Counted from the first letter of the stretch, positions 33,033-43,554 are shown. The stretch is DNA of 64,000 nucleotides from Pseudomonas botevensis (GCF_019145475.1 NZ_JAHTKI010000006.1:62001-126000); one strand, 5' to 3'. The notes: generated from the sequence alone by a model not told the origin. A program made the numbers and translations.

Positions 33033-34171
33033 TATTCTCGTCCCCCAGTGGTGGCAGGTGCAGCGACCGGCGGCTTGGCAGCAGGTCGTGCGGTGTGAGT
33101 TGCCGCAGGAGCGGCGGCAGCCGGTGCGCTTGCTGCGGGTCTGGCGGCAGGCTTGGTCACCGGTTTGGCCGGAGTAGCCGGGGTGGCGCTGGCCGGGGCC
33201 GCAGGCGTTGCAGGTGGTGTGACCGGCGCAGCCGCCGCTGCCGGGCTGTTGATGGTTTTCGGCACCGTGGCCGGAATCACCGGACCGCCACCGAGGGCAT
33301 CAAGGTTTTCCTGCGCCTGGGCGGCATCGTTCGCACGCTCTTCGGCAGTGCGGTTGTCGCTGAACACCAGCAGCAGGTAGCGGCTGCGATTCAATGCGGC
33401 GGTCGGCACGGCGCGGACAATGGCGAATGGCTGGCCGGAGTCGTGGATCACTTCCTTGACCGTCGCGACCGGATAACCCGCCGGGAAACGCTGACCGAGG
33501 CCGGAGCTGACCAGCAGATCGCCCTCCTTGATATCCGCCGTATCGGCGACGTGACGCAGTTCCAGACGCTCCGGGTTGCCGGTGCCGCTGGCAATGGCAC
33601 GCAGACCGTTGCGGTTCACCTGCACCGGAATGCTGTGCGTACTGTCGGTCAGCAGCAAGACGCGGGAGGTGTACGGCATCAGCTCGACCACCTGGCCCAT
33701 CAGGCCCCGGGCATCGAGCACCGGTTGACCCAGCACCACGCCATCGCGTTCACCCTTGTTGATGATGATGCGATGGGTGAACGGGTTGGGGTCCATGCCG
33801 ATCAACTCGGCCACTTCGACCTTTTCGTTGACCAGCGCGGAGGAATTGAGCAACTCGCGCAGCCGAACGTTCTGCTCGGTGAGGGCGGCAAGCTTCTGCA
33901 TGCGGCCCTGCAACAGCAGGTTTTCGGTCTTGAGTTTTTCGTTTTCAGCGACGAGCTCGGTGCGACTGCCGAACTGACTGGCGACACCTTCCCACAGCCG
34001 TCCGGGCAGGTCGGTGATCCAGTAAGCGTCCATCAGCACCAGCGACGCCTGGCTGCGTGCGGGCTTGAGCAGACTGAAGCGGGCATCGACCACCATCAGT
34101 GCGACCGACAACACGGCCAGCACCAACAGGCGCACACCCAATGAGGGGCCTTTGGCGAAAAGCGGTTTAAT
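33032..34171 (-). CDS. mreC: Rod shape-determining protein MreC, apparent ATT start
   Basis: A 379-residue bitopic protein: membrane helix at about residues 11-28, coiled coil (LVAENEKLKTENLLLQGRMQ), and a periplasmic beta-domain (ELIGMDPNPFTHRIIINKG). It organises the elongasome with MreB, MreD and PBP2. No ATG, GTG or TTG precedes the sequence IKPLFAKGPSLGVRLL, which I regard as the family N-terminus; an ATT at 34171 sits six bases after GGGAGGAG. The first canonical start, TTG at 34141, would drop ten residues and has a weaker AAAGG. The last 80 or so residues are a Pro/Ala/Thr-rich low-complexity tail. It overlaps mreD by one base. Confidence 0.93.
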   Translation of the reverse strand: MKPLFAKGPSLGVRLLVLAVLSVALMVVDARFSLLKPARSQASLVLMDAYWITDLPGRLWEGVASQFGSRTELVAENEKLKTENLLLQGRMQKLAALTEQNVRLRELLNSSALVNEKVEVAELIGMDPNPFTHRIIINKGERDGVVLGQPVLDARGLMGQVVELMPYTSRVLLLTDSTHSIPVQVNRNGLRAIASGTGNPERLELRHVADTADIKEGDLLVSSGLGQRFPAGYPVATVKEVIHDSGQPFAIVRAVPTAALNRSRYLLLVFSDNRTAEERANDAAQAQENLDALGGGPVIPATVPKTINSPAAAAAPVTPPATPAAPASATPATPAKPVTKPAARPAASAPAAAAPAATHTARPAAKPPVAAPATTGGRE

Positions 34172-34257
34172 AAGCCGCTCCTCCCAGGCAAATGTTCTGT
34201 TTATTCATACGGCATCAAACCGGCCTGGATGAAGACTGACAGAAGATAAACGCCAAC

Positions 34258-34281
34258 GGGCAGCACTGCAAAGTGCTGCCC
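34258..34281. repeat. Perfect 10-bp hairpin between mreB and mreC
   Basis: GGGCAGCACT and AGTGCTGCCC enclose a GCAA loop. No T-run follows on the minus strand, so it is more likely an intercistronic mRNA hairpin than a full terminator. Confidence 0.65.
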
Positions 34282-34314
34282 GTGCGTTCACCCACGTATT
34301 GCGCCCGGCGACGT

Positions 34315-34366
34315 CAAATGGTGTGAAAGCGTCGCGACCGAGTCGCAGCAGCTTTCACGCCATTTG
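34315..34366. repeat. Long inverted repeat directly after the mreB stop
   Basis: The arms 34315-34330 and 34351-34366 pair at 15 of 16 positions (CAAATGG to GAAAGC), and the loop holds a second stem (GCGAC/GTCGC). It starts one base after the mreB stop codon, and together with the hairpin at 34258-34281 it could set the mreB to mreCD expression ratio. Confidence 0.75.
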
Positions 34367-34367
34367 A

Positions 34368-35417
<1,050 letters not shown>

Positions 35418-35616
35418 CTAGGCAACGCGTGGGTAAAAAAGTGCGGCAAACTCTAACAACGACAGGGATTTTGGGCAAGGCGCCAATATGTTAAATTGGC
35501 CGCTTTTCTGCGCACCAAGCCCCACAATCGCGGCCTTATGACCGTAGAAGTGCGGTAGTGTTCCGACAAATCAACACACGGACGCCGTCCGTCCTGTTTT
35601 CCACTGGAGAATCCCG

Positions 35617-35904
35617 ATGGCGCTAGAACGCTCCGACGTGGAAAAAATCGCTCATCTGGCCAGCCTTGGTCTCAATGACGCCGATCTTCCACATATCACT
35701 TCGGCCCTAAACAGCATTCTCGGGCTGGTCGACGAAATGCAGGCTGTCGACACCGACGGCATCGAGCCCCTCGCCCACCCGCTGGAAGCCAGTCAGCGCC
35801 TGCGCGCCGACGTCGTGACCGAGAGCAATCATCGCGAGGCCTATCAGTCCATCGCACCAGCGGTCGAAAACGGCCTGTATCTGGTTCCGAAAGTCATCGA
35901 CTAA
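35617..35904 (+). CDS. gatC: Glutamyl-tRNA(Gln) amidotransferase subunit C
   Basis: The 95-residue linker subunit of the GatCAB amidotransferase, which converts misacylated Glu-tRNA(Gln) or Asp-tRNA(Asn) to the correct amide form. [19 protein letters not shown] and [19 protein letters not shown] are family features. It starts 16 bases before gatA. Confidence 0.95.
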   Translation: MALERSDVEKIAHLASLGLNDADLPHITSALNSILGLVDEMQAVDTDGIEPLAHPLEASQRLRADVVTESNHREAYQSIAPAVENGLYLVPKVID

Positions 35905-35920
35905 AGGGAAAGAGCCTGCA

Positions 35921-37372
35921 ATGCATCAAATGACTCTGGCCGAGATCGCCCGCGGTCTTGCCGACAAGAAGTTTTCCTCCGAAGAGCTGACCAAAGTCCT
36001 GCTGGCGCGTATTACCCAGCTCGATCCGCAGCTCAACAGTTTCATCACCCTCACCCAGGAGCTGGCCCTCGAGCAGGCGAAAGCCGCCGACGTGCGCCGC
36101 GCCAACGGTGAGAGCGGCGCCCTGCTCGGTGCGCCGATCGCCCACAAGGATCTGTTCTGCACCCAGGGCATCCGCACCAGCTGCGGCTCGAAGATGCTCG
36201 ACAACTTCAAGGCCCCGTACGACGCCACCGTGGTCTCGAAGCTGGCGGCCGCCGGCACCGTGACCCTGGGCAAGACCAACATGGACGAGTTCGCCATGGG
36301 CTCGGCCAACGAGTCGAGCTGGTACGGCGCGGTGAAAAACCCGTGGAACCTGGAACACGTGCCGGGCGGTTCGTCCGGTGGTTCGGCCGCCGCCGTGGCC
36401 GCGCGCCTGCTGCCGGCCGCCACCGCCACCGACACCGGCGGCTCGATCCGCCAGCCTGCCGCCTTCACCAACCTGACCGGCCTGAAACCGACCTACGGTC
36501 GCGTTTCGCGCTGGGGCATGATCGCCTACGCGTCGAGCCTCGATCAGGGTGGTCCGCTGGCCCGCACCGCCGAAGACTGTGCAATTTTGTTGCAAGGTAT
36601 GGCCGGGTTCGATCCGAACGACTCCACCAGCATCGATGAACCGGTGCCGGACTACGCCGCCGGCCTCAACGGCTCGCTGCAAGGGCTGCGCATCGGCGTG
36701 CCGAAGGAATACTTCGGCGCCGGTCTCGACCCGCGCATCGCCGACCTGATCCAGAACAGCATCAAAGAGCTGCAGAAGCTCGGTGCGGTGATCAAGGAAA
36801 TCAGCCTGCCGAACATGCAGCACGCGATTCCCGCCTATTACGTGATCGCCCCGGCGGAAGCCTCCTCCAACCTGTCGCGTTTCGACGGCGTGCGCTTCGG
36901 TCACCGCTGCGCAGACCCGAAAAACCTCGAAGACCTGTACAAGCGCTCCCGTGGCGAAGGCTTCGGTGCCGAAGTGCAGCGCCGGATCATGGTCGGTGCC
37001 TATGCGCTGTCCGCCGGTTACTACGACGCCTACTACCTCAAAGCGCAGAAGATCCGTCGCCTGGTGAAGAACGACTTCATGGCGGCCTTCAATGAAGTCG
37101 ACATCATCCTCGGCCCGACCACGCCCAACCCGGCCTGGAAACTCGGCGCCAAGAACAGCGACCCGGTCGCTGCGTACCTGGAAGACGTCTACACCATCAC
37201 CGCCAACCTCGCGGGCCTGCCGGGCCTGTCGATGCCGGCCGGTTTCGTCGACGGCCTGCCGGTCGGCGTGCAATTGCTCGCTCCGTACTTCCAGGAAGGT
37301 CGCCTGTTGAACGTTGCGCACCAGTATCAGTTGAACACTGACTGGCACACCCGCACCCCAACCGGCTTCTGA
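35921..37372 (+). CDS. gatA: Glutamyl-tRNA(Gln) amidotransferase subunit A
   Basis: A 483-residue amidase that releases ammonia from glutamine. The Ser-cisSer-Lys triad is visible: Lys in [11 protein letters not shown], and both serines in the amidase signature [20 protein letters not shown] with [10 protein letters not shown]. The protein acts with GatC and GatB. Confidence 0.98.
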   Translation: MHQMTLAEIARGLADKKFSSEELTKVLLARITQLDPQLNSFITLTQELALEQAKAADVRRANGESGALLGAPIAHKDLFCTQGIRTSCGSKMLDNFKAPYDATVVSKLAAAGTVTLGKTNMDEFAMGSANESSWYGAVKNPWNLEHVPGGSSGGSAAAVAARLLPAATATDTGGSIRQPAAFTNLTGLKPTYGRVSRWGMIAYASSLDQGGPLARTAEDCAILLQGMAGFDPNDSTSIDEPVPDYAAGLNGSLQGLRIGVPKEYFGAGLDPRIADLIQNSIKELQKLGAVIKEISLPNMQHAIPAYYVIAPAEASSNLSRFDGVRFGHRCADPKNLEDLYKRSRGEGFGAEVQRRIMVGAYALSAGYYDAYYLKAQKIRRLVKNDFMAAFNEVDIILGPTTPNPAWKLGAKNSDPVAAYLEDVYTITANLAGLPGLSMPAGFVDGLPVGVQLLAPYFQEGRLLNVAHQYQLNTDWHTRTPTGF

Positions 37373-37382
37373 GGAGACATAT

Positions 37383-38828
37383 ATGCAATGGGAAGTCGTG
37401 ATCGGGCTGGAGATTCACACCCAGCTCACCACCCGGTCGAAAATCTTTTCCGGTAGTTCCACCACGTTCGGTTCCGAGCCCAACACCCAGGCCAGCCTGA
37501 TCGACCTGGGCATGCCCGGCGTGCTGCCGGTGCTCAACCAGGAAGCCGTGCGCATGGCGGTGATGTTCGGTCAGGCGATCGACGCCGAGATCGGCCAGCA
37601 CAACGTGTTCGCCCGGAAAAACTATTTCTACCCGGATCTGCCGAAGGGCTACCAGATCAGCCAGATGGAATTGCCGATCGTCGGCAAGGGCCACCTGGAC
37701 ATCGCCCTGGAAGACGGCACGGTCAAACGCGTCGGCATCACCCGCGCGCACCTTGAAGAGGACGCCGGCAAGAGCCTGCACGAAGAGTTCAACGGCGCCA
37801 CCGGCATCGACCTGAACCGTGCCGGCACACCGCTGCTGGAAATCGTCTCCGAACCGGACATGCGCAGCGCCAAGGAAGCCGTGGCCTACGTCAAGGCGAT
37901 CCATGCGCTGGTGCGCTACCTGGGTATCTGCGACGGCAACATGGCCGAAGGCTCGCTGCGTTGCGACTGCAACGTGTCGATCCGTCCGAAAGGCCAGGCC
38001 GAATTCGGCACACGCTGCGAGATCAAGAACGTCAACTCGTTCCGCTTCATCGAGAAGGCGATCAACTCCGAGATCCAGCGTCAGATCGACCTGATCGAAG
38101 ACGGCGGCAAAGTGAAACAGCAGACCCGCCTGTACGATCCGAACAAGGACGAAACCCGTCCGATGCGCAGTAAAGAGGAAGCCAACGACTACCGTTACTT
38201 CCCCGATCCGGACCTGCTGCCGGTAGTCATCGAACAATCGTTCCTCGACGAGGTGCGTGCCACCCTGCCGGAACTGCCACCGCAGAAACGCGAGCGCTTC
38301 CAGAGCCAGTTCGGTCTGTCGGCCTATGACGCCAACGTGCTGGCCACCAGCCGTGAGCAAGCGGACTACTTCGAGAAGGTCGCGGACATCAGCGGCGACG
38401 CCAAACTGGCGGCGAACTGGGTGATGGTCGAACTGGGCAGCCTGCTCAACAAGCAAGGCCTGGACATCGAGCAATCGCCGGTTTCCGCCGAGCTGCTGGG
38501 CGGCATGCTGCAGCGCATCAAGGACAACACCATCTCCGGCAAGATCGCCAAGGTGGTGTTCGAAGCGATGGCCAACGGCGAAGGCAGCGCGGACGAGATC
38601 ATCGACAAGCGCGGCCTGAAGCAAGTGACCGACAGCGGCGCGATCTCGGCGGTGCTGGACGAAATGCTCGCGGCCAACGCCGAGCAGGTCGAGCAATACC
38701 GCGCGGCGGATGAAGCCAAGCGCGGCAAGATGTTCGGCTTCTTCGTCGGCCAGGCCATGAAAGCCTCCAAAGGCAAGGCCAACCCGCAGCAAGTGAACGA
38801 ACTGCTCAAAAGCAAGCTCGAAGGCTGA
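37383..38828 (+). CDS. gatB: Aspartyl/glutamyl-tRNA amidotransferase subunit B
   Basis: The 481-residue tRNA-binding and transamidation subunit. It begins [13 protein letters not shown] with the conserved kinase-like start, contains [16 protein letters not shown] and [15 protein letters not shown], and ends in the YqeY-like tail domain ([15 protein letters not shown]). GAGGAG precedes the ATG. Confidence 0.98.
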   Translation: MQWEVVIGLEIHTQLTTRSKIFSGSSTTFGSEPNTQASLIDLGMPGVLPVLNQEAVRMAVMFGQAIDAEIGQHNVFARKNYFYPDLPKGYQISQMELPIVGKGHLDIALEDGTVKRVGITRAHLEEDAGKSLHEEFNGATGIDLNRAGTPLLEIVSEPDMRSAKEAVAYVKAIHALVRYLGICDGNMAEGSLRCDCNVSIRPKGQAEFGTRCEIKNVNSFRFIEKAINSEIQRQIDLIEDGGKVKQQTRLYDPNKDETRPMRSKEEANDYRYFPDPDLLPVVIEQSFLDEVRATLPELPPQKRERFQSQFGLSAYDANVLATSREQADYFEKVADISGDAKLAANWVMVELGSLLNKQGLDIEQSPVSAELLGGMLQRIKDNTISGKIAKVVFEAMANGEGSADEIIDKRGLKQVTDSGAISAVLDEMLAANAEQVEQYRAADEAKRGKMFGFFVGQAMKASKGKANPQQVNELLKSKLEG

Positions 38829-38865
38829 CCAGGATGGAGCCAGCATTCAAATCTGGCTCGAATCC

Positions 38866-38954
38866 CTGTGGGAGCGGGCTTGCTCGTGAAGAGCGCAGGT
38901 CAGTCGAACGGGTTTTGGCTGACACTGCGCTCTCGCGAGCAGGCTCGCTCCCGC
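38866..38954. repeat. REP-type inverted pair between gatB and the RlpA-like gene
   Basis: CTGTGGGAGCGGGCTTGCTC (38866-38885) and the near-complement CGCGAGCAGGCTCGCTCCCG (38934-38953) face each other across about 48 bases, with a further inner stem (GAGCGCAG / CTGCGCTC). This GGGAGCGGGCTTGCTCG word is the common extragenic palindrome of the P. fluorescens group, here as a paired unit. Confidence 0.85.
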
Positions 38955-38976
38955 ATTCGCTTTCGGGAGCCTTTAA

Positions 38977-39351
38977 ATGAAACGCCTGCTCGTTGGCTGC
39001 GCCCTGCTCTCGCTGTTGGCCGGTTGCGCCAGCACCGATGTCATCGACCCGCACGGTTATGACCAGACCGGCGTCGCCTCCTATTACGGTGCCAAGCACC
39101 ACGGTAAACGCACCGCCAGCGGCGAAGCGTTCAACCAGAATTCCCTGACCGCCGCCCACCGCCAATTGCCATTCGGCACCCGGGTGAGGGTCACCAACCT
39201 GAAAAACGATGAATCCGTCGTGGTCCGCATCAACGACCGTGGCCCACATACCCGTGGGCGACTGATCGACGTTTCCCGGGCGGCGGCCGAGCGGCTCGGC
39301 ATGCTGCGCAGCGGCACCGCCCGGGTTCGCGTGCAGGCCCTCGACGACTGA
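38977..39351 (+). CDS. Short RlpA-like lipoprotein
   Basis: A 124-residue lipoprotein with lipobox LLAGC (Cys near residue 17) and a single RlpA-like double-psi beta-barrel. The RlpA pattern is GVASYYGAKHHGKRTASGEA then AHRQLPFGTRVRVTN and VVRINDRGPHTRGRLIDVS, retaining the Glu, His and Asp seen in lytic transglycosylase members. It lacks the SPOR domain of full RlpA, so it is not directed to denuded septal glycans in the same way. It could be a small lytic transglycosylase of the outer membrane. Confidence 0.88.
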   Translation: MKRLLVGCALLSLLAGCASTDVIDPHGYDQTGVASYYGAKHHGKRTASGEAFNQNSLTAAHRQLPFGTRVRVTNLKNDESVVVRINDRGPHTRGRLIDVSRAAAERLGMLRSGTARVRVQALDD

Positions 39352-39363
39352 CGGAGTCCGACC

Positions 39364-40458
39364 ATTTTCGGCCTTAAAGATTTACCCCTGATCAATGTGA
39401 TCGAACTGTTCAGCGGGCTGATCCTGCTGATCGCCGGCGCCGAGCTGATGGTGCGCGCCGCCGTGCGCCTGGCCGCGCGCCTGCATGTGCGTCCGTTGAT
39501 CATCGGCCTGACCGTGGTCGCCTTCGGCAGCAGCGCCCCGCAAATGGCGGTCAGCCTGCAAGCGGTGCAGGCACACACGCCGGACATCGCCATCAGCAGC
39601 GTGATCGGCAGCAGCATCTTCAACATCCTTGTCACCCTCGGCCTGTCGGCGCTGATCATTCCGCTGCGAGTCTCACGGCAATTGGTGCGCCTCGATATTC
39701 CGCTGATGATCGGCGCCAGCCTGCTGGTGTTCGTGCTGGCGTGGAATGAAGAAATCGGGCGTCTGGACGGCATGCTTCTGCTCGGTGCCCTGGCGCTGTA
39801 TCTCGGCCTGTTGTTGCGTCAGTCGCGGCACTCGGCGCGGCCGCACTCCGAACACTCGCAGGACCCACAGGCGCCGTGGTTCACCAGCCTGCTGATGATT
39901 ATCGCCGGACTCGGATTGCTGGTGTTCGCCGGGCATCTGCTGCTCGGCGCGGCGGTGGTGGTGGCCACGGATCTGGGGTTCTCCGAGCGGGTGATCGGTC
40001 TGACGGTGGTCGCGGTCGGCACGTCGCTGCCGGAGCTCGCCACTTCGCTGATCGCCGCCTTGCGCGGGCAACGGGACATTGCCGTGGCCAACGTGATCGG
40101 CGCCAACCTGTTCAACCTGCTAGGGGTTCTCGGCGTCACCGCATTGATCGCGCCGACGCCGTTGTCGGTGTCGCCCAACGCCCTGGATTTCGACCTGCCG
40201 GTGATGCTCGGTGTCGCGGCCCTGTGCCTGCCGGTGTTCTACTCCGGTTATCGCGTGACCCGCGCCGAGGGCTTGCTATTGCTCGGTCTGTACCTGGCGT
40301 ACGGGCTGCATGTGGTGTCGTTCACCACCGGCATGCCGCTGGCCGGCAAGCTCGAACGCCTGATGCTGTTTTATATCCTGCCGACGCTGCTGGCGTTTCT
40401 GCTGTTCACGTCCGTACGCGCCTGGCGCCGCCAACACCACAAGAGGGATGTGCCGTGA
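39364..40458 (+). CDS. Calcium/sodium antiporter family protein (possible ATT start)
   Basis: A membrane protein of the CaCA exchanger superfamily with about ten hydrophobic segments in two inverted halves. The alpha-repeats are GLTVVAFGSSAPQMAVS and GLTVVAVGTSLPELATS. The first has Gln where the ion-coordinating Glu is normally found. The first canonical start is the GTG at 39397 (353 residues), but it has no ribosome-binding site. An ATT at 39364, seven bases after GGAG and 12 bases after the rlpA-like stop, would add IFGLKDLPLIN. I give the longer form as a possibility. The stop overlaps the next gene as GTGA. Confidence 0.8.
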   Translation: MFGLKDLPLINVIELFSGLILLIAGAELMVRAAVRLAARLHVRPLIIGLTVVAFGSSAPQMAVSLQAVQAHTPDIAISSVIGSSIFNILVTLGLSALIIPLRVSRQLVRLDIPLMIGASLLVFVLAWNEEIGRLDGMLLLGALALYLGLLLRQSRHSARPHSEHSQDPQAPWFTSLLMIIAGLGLLVFAGHLLLGAAVVVATDLGFSERVIGLTVVAVGTSLPELATSLIAALRGQRDIAVANVIGANLFNLLGVLGVTALIAPTPLSVSPNALDFDLPVMLGVAALCLPVFYSGYRVTRAEGLLLLGLYLAYGLHVVSFTTGMPLAGKLERLMLFYILPTLLAFLLFTSVRAWRRQHHKRDVP

Positions 40459-40835
40459 CCGATGCGAAGAAAACCGGGGTAGAAATCCGCCGCCAAGTGA
40501 TGGGCGATGCGTTCGTTGATCGAGCGCTGGGCAATGCCACCGAATTCACTCAACCGCTGCAGGATTTCGTCAACGAACACGCCTGGGGCGGCGTGTGGAA
40601 TCGCCAGGGTCTGCCGCTGAAAACCCGCAGCCTGATTACCCTGGCGGCGCTGACCGCGTTGAAGTGTCCGCAGGAATTGAAGGGCCACGTGCGCGGCGCA
40701 TTGAACAATGGCTGCACCGTGGAAGAAATCCGTGAAGCGCTGCTGCATTGCGCGGTGTATGCCGGCGTGCCAGCGGCGATCGATGCGTTTCGAGCGGCGC
40801 AGGAAGTGATCGAGACGTACCAGAAACCTGAGTGA
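40455..40835 (+). CDS. Carboxymuconolactone decarboxylase family protein (PcaC-like)
   Basis: A 126-residue all-helical protein of the CMD family, starting at a GTG that overlaps the antiporter stop. It resembles 4-carboxymuconolactone decarboxylase PcaC in length and in motifs VMGDAFVDRAL, EHAWGGVWNRQGLP, KTRSLITLAALTAL and LKGHVRGALNNGCT. No other protocatechuate pathway gene is nearby, so the function may be different. No AhpD-type CxxC is present. Confidence 0.85.
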   Translation: MTDAKKTGVEIRRQVMGDAFVDRALGNATEFTQPLQDFVNEHAWGGVWNRQGLPLKTRSLITLAALTALKCPQELKGHVRGALNNGCTVEEIREALLHCAVYAGVPAAIDAFRAAQEVIETYQKPE

Positions 40836-40867
40836 TGCATGGAAAGTCGCGCCATCTGATCTGACGC

Positions 40868-40889
40868 CTTCGCGGGCAAGCCCGCGAAG
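40868..40889. repeat. Hairpin between the PcaC-like and AEC genes
   Basis: CTTCGCGGGC and GCCCGCGAAG enclose an AA loop. This GC-rich word is a common Pseudomonas extragenic palindrome, and here it sits between two convergent genes where it can end both transcripts. Confidence 0.7.
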
Positions 40890-40918
40890 AGGCCCGAGAA
40901 AACACCTCAAGTCACTGG

Positions 40919-41860
40919 CTAGATCCACCCGCCCCACTGCAAGAAGAAGATCCCGATATTGGTGGTAATCGCCGCCATCAGCGTGGTCATGACAATGATC
41001 GCCGCCGCCAGCTCATGATTGCCCTGCGCCGCCCGGGCCATGACGAAACTCGCCGCCGCCGTCGGGCTGCCGAAGTACAGAAACAGAATCCCCAGCTCCG
41101 CCCCTCGGAAGCCCCACAACCATGCGCCCAGCGTCGCCAGCACCGGCAGGCCGACCATCTTCACCAGGCTGGAACTGAGCGCCATCTTGCCGCTCTTGCG
41201 CAGCGCCGCCAGCGACAGCGTGCCACCGATGCAGATCAGCGCCAGCGGCAGCGTGGTCTGCGCCAGGTACTGCCCGGAGGTTTCCAGCCATCCCGGCAAA
41301 CCGATCTTGAAGCAGGCAAACGGCGCCGCCGCGATCACGCTGATAATCAGCGGATTGCTCACCACGCTTTTGCAGATGCTCCATGGATCGGACTTGATCA
41401 CCGGGCTGTACACCGCCAGGACGATGGTCGACAGAGTGTTGTAGAACAGGATCACCAGCGCCGCGAGAATCGCCCCGAGGGAAATCCCGTAGTCGCCATA
41501 CATGCTCGCCGCCAGCGCCAGACCGATCACCCCGTTGTTGCCGCGAAATGCGCCCTGGGCATAGATCCCGCGATCCTCGCGCGGGCAACGCAAAATCGCC
41601 CAGCCCCATGCGACGGCGAAACTCACCAGCGTGGCGACGGCAAAGTAAATCAACAGCGCCGGTTGCAGGGCGGCGTGCAGGTCGGCATGCAGAATGCCGA
41701 GGAACAGCAGCGCCGGCATGGTGACGTTGAACACCAGCGACGAGGCCGTGTGGATGAAGTTGTCGTTGATCCAGTCGATGCGCTTGAGCAGCACACCGAG
41801 AAACAGCATGGCGAATACCGGCGCGGTGATGTTCAGGGTTTCGAGGAAAATAGCCAGCAT
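40919..41860 (-). CDS. AEC family (auxin efflux carrier-like) transporter
   Basis: A 313-residue polytopic membrane protein with about ten hydrophobic segments. AEC family features include AMLFLGVLLKRIDWIND, FRGNNGVIGLALAASMYG and the second-half ALICIGGTLSLAALRKSG. Members export or import small organic acids such as malonate or malate. The substrate here cannot be named; the galactarate genes next door raise the option of an organic acid. Confidence 0.88.
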   Translation of the reverse strand: MLAIFLETLNITAPVFAMLFLGVLLKRIDWINDNFIHTASSLVFNVTMPALLFLGILHADLHAALQPALLIYFAVATLVSFAVAWGWAILRCPREDRGIYAQGAFRGNNGVIGLALAASMYGDYGISLGAILAALVILFYNTLSTIVLAVYSPVIKSDPWSICKSVVSNPLIISVIAAAPFACFKIGLPGWLETSGQYLAQTTLPLALICIGGTLSLAALRKSGKMALSSSLVKMVGLPVLATLGAWLWGFRGAELGILFLYFGSPTAAASFVMARAAQGNHELAAAIIVMTTLMAAITTNIGIFFLQWGGWI

Positions 41861-41920
41861 GCCGGGGGAACCTTGGGTGAGCGTCGTTAGGGGGCTAATG
41901 ATAAGCGAAAAGCGTCAAAA

Positions 41921-41972
41921 GCCCCTCCCCTAACCCTCTCCCCCCAAGAGAGCTGGAGGGTGGGAAGGCCTT
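41921..41972. repeat. CCCTCNCCCTAACCCTCTCCC-type extragenic repeat
   Basis: The sequence contains CCCCTCCCCTAACCCTCTCC and a partly complementary AGAGAGCTGGAGGGTGGG, as found in many Pseudomonas intergenic regions. It separates the AEC gene from garD. Confidence 0.45.
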
Positions 41973-41989
41973 TGACCTTCCCCACAACC

Positions 41990-43543
41990 TCAGGTAATCG
42001 GCGCCGGATTGAACAACGTAATGTCGTTATGCAGCTTGTGCTTCTCCGCCCACGTCTGCGCCTTGCCGCTGGCCACGTCCAGGTAGTAGTGGAACAACTC
42101 CCAGCCCAGTTCTTCGATGGTCGCCCGCCCGGTGGCGATCCGCCCGGCGTCGATGTCGATCAGATCCGGCCAGCGCTGCGCCAGTTCGGTACGGGTCGAC
42201 ACCTTCACCACCGGCGCCATCGCCAGCCCATAAGGCGTGCCGCGACCGGTGGTGAACACATGCAGGTTCATGCCCGCCGCCAGTTGCAACGTGCCGCAGA
42301 CAAAATCACTGGCCGGCGTCGCACAGAAGATCAAACCCTTCTGCTTGAACCGCTCCCCCGGGCCCAGCACGCCACTGATCGCGCTGCTGCCAGACTTGAC
42401 GATCGAGCCCAGCGACTTCTCGACAATGTTCGACAACCCGCCCTTCTTGTTGCCCGGCGTGGTGTTCGCACTGCGATCCGCTTCGCCCTTGGCCAGGTAA
42501 CGGTCGTACCAGTCCATCTCGCGCACCAGTTCCTCGGCAACGGTCTGGGTCTGTGCCCGGGAGGTCAGCAGGTAAATCGCGTCACGCACTTCGGTGACTT
42601 CGGAAAACATCACCGTCGCCCCCGCCCGCAGGAGCAGGTCCGAGGCGTAACCCAGCGCCGGGTTGGCGGTGATACCGGAGAACGCATCGCTGCCGCCGCA
42701 CTGCATGCCAAGGATCAGCTCCGATGCCGATACGGTTTCCCGGCGGCGCTGGTCGAGTTTCTTCAGGCGGGTCTCGGCCAGTTCCATGATCTGCTCGATC
42801 ATTTCGGTGAAACCGTGACTGGAATCCTGCAAGCGATACAGCCAGGGCTCGCTCAGGTCCACCGACGCGTCGTCCTCGTGCATCACCTGCCCGGCCTGCA
42901 ATTTCTCGCAGCCGAGGCTGATCACCAGCGCCTCGCCGCCCAGGTTCGGGTTGCGCGCCAGATTGCGCACGGTGCGGATCGGGATGTAGGCGTCGGTGGC
43001 GGTGATCGCCACGCCACAACCGTAACTGTGGGTCAGCGCCACCACGTCGTCGACGTACGGGTACTTGGGCAGCAACTCTTCCTTGATCTTCTTCACCGCA
43101 TGATCAAGCACCCCGGTGACGCATTGCACGGTGGTGGTGATGCCGAGGATGTTGCGCGTGCCGACGGTGCCGTCGGCGTTGCGGTAACCCTCGAAGGTGA
43201 AGCCTTCCAGCGGCGCCTGGGCATCCGGCACATCAGTGGACAGCGGCAGGCTGTCCAGCGGCGGCGCGGTCGGCATGCGCAGTTGATCTTCCTTGACCCA
43301 ACTGCCACGGGGAATCGGCTGCAACGCGTAGCCGATGGTCTGGCCGTAGCGAATCACCTGGCCGCCCTCGGGAATGTCCTCGAGGGTGACCTTGTGGCTC
43401 TGCGGTACGAAATCCACCGTGACCAGGCCGTCGGCGAACGCGGTGCCCGCCGGAACGCCCTGGTCGTTGACCACAATCACTACGTTGTCCCGCTCGTGCA
43501 GGCGGATGTAGCGCGGCGAGTCGGAATGTTCAATCAACTGCAT
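41990..43543 (-). CDS. garD: Galactarate dehydratase GarD
   Basis: A 517-residue UxaA/GarD-type dehydratase converting galactarate to 5-keto-4-deoxyglucarate. The N-terminal SAF domain ([18 protein letters not shown]) is followed by the catalytic domain with [47 protein letters not shown] and [10 protein letters not shown]. The length is near that of E. coli GarD. It follows the MFS permease by 11 bases and forms a pathway with KdgD and the semialdehyde dehydrogenase. Confidence 0.92.
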   Translation of the reverse strand: MQLIEHSDSPRYIRLHERDNVVIVVNDQGVPAGTAFADGLVTVDFVPQSHKVTLEDIPEGGQVIRYGQTIGYALQPIPRGSWVKEDQLRMPTAPPLDSLPLSTDVPDAQAPLEGFTFEGYRNADGTVGTRNILGITTTVQCVTGVLDHAVKKIKEELLPKYPYVDDVVALTHSYGCGVAITATDAYIPIRTVRNLARNPNLGGEALVISLGCEKLQAGQVMHEDDASVDLSEPWLYRLQDSSHGFTEMIEQIMELAETRLKKLDQRRRETVSASELILGMQCGGSDAFSGITANPALGYASDLLLRAGATVMFSEVTEVRDAIYLLTSRAQTQTVAEELVREMDWYDRYLAKGEADRSANTTPGNKKGGLSNIVEKSLGSIVKSGSSAISGVLGPGERFKQKGLIFCATPASDFVCGTLQLAAGMNLHVFTTGRGTPYGLAMAPVVKVSTRTELAQRWPDLIDIDAGRIATGRATIEELGWELFHYYLDVASGKAQTWAEKHKLHNDITLFNPAPIT

Positions 43544-43554
43544 GACGCCGCTCC

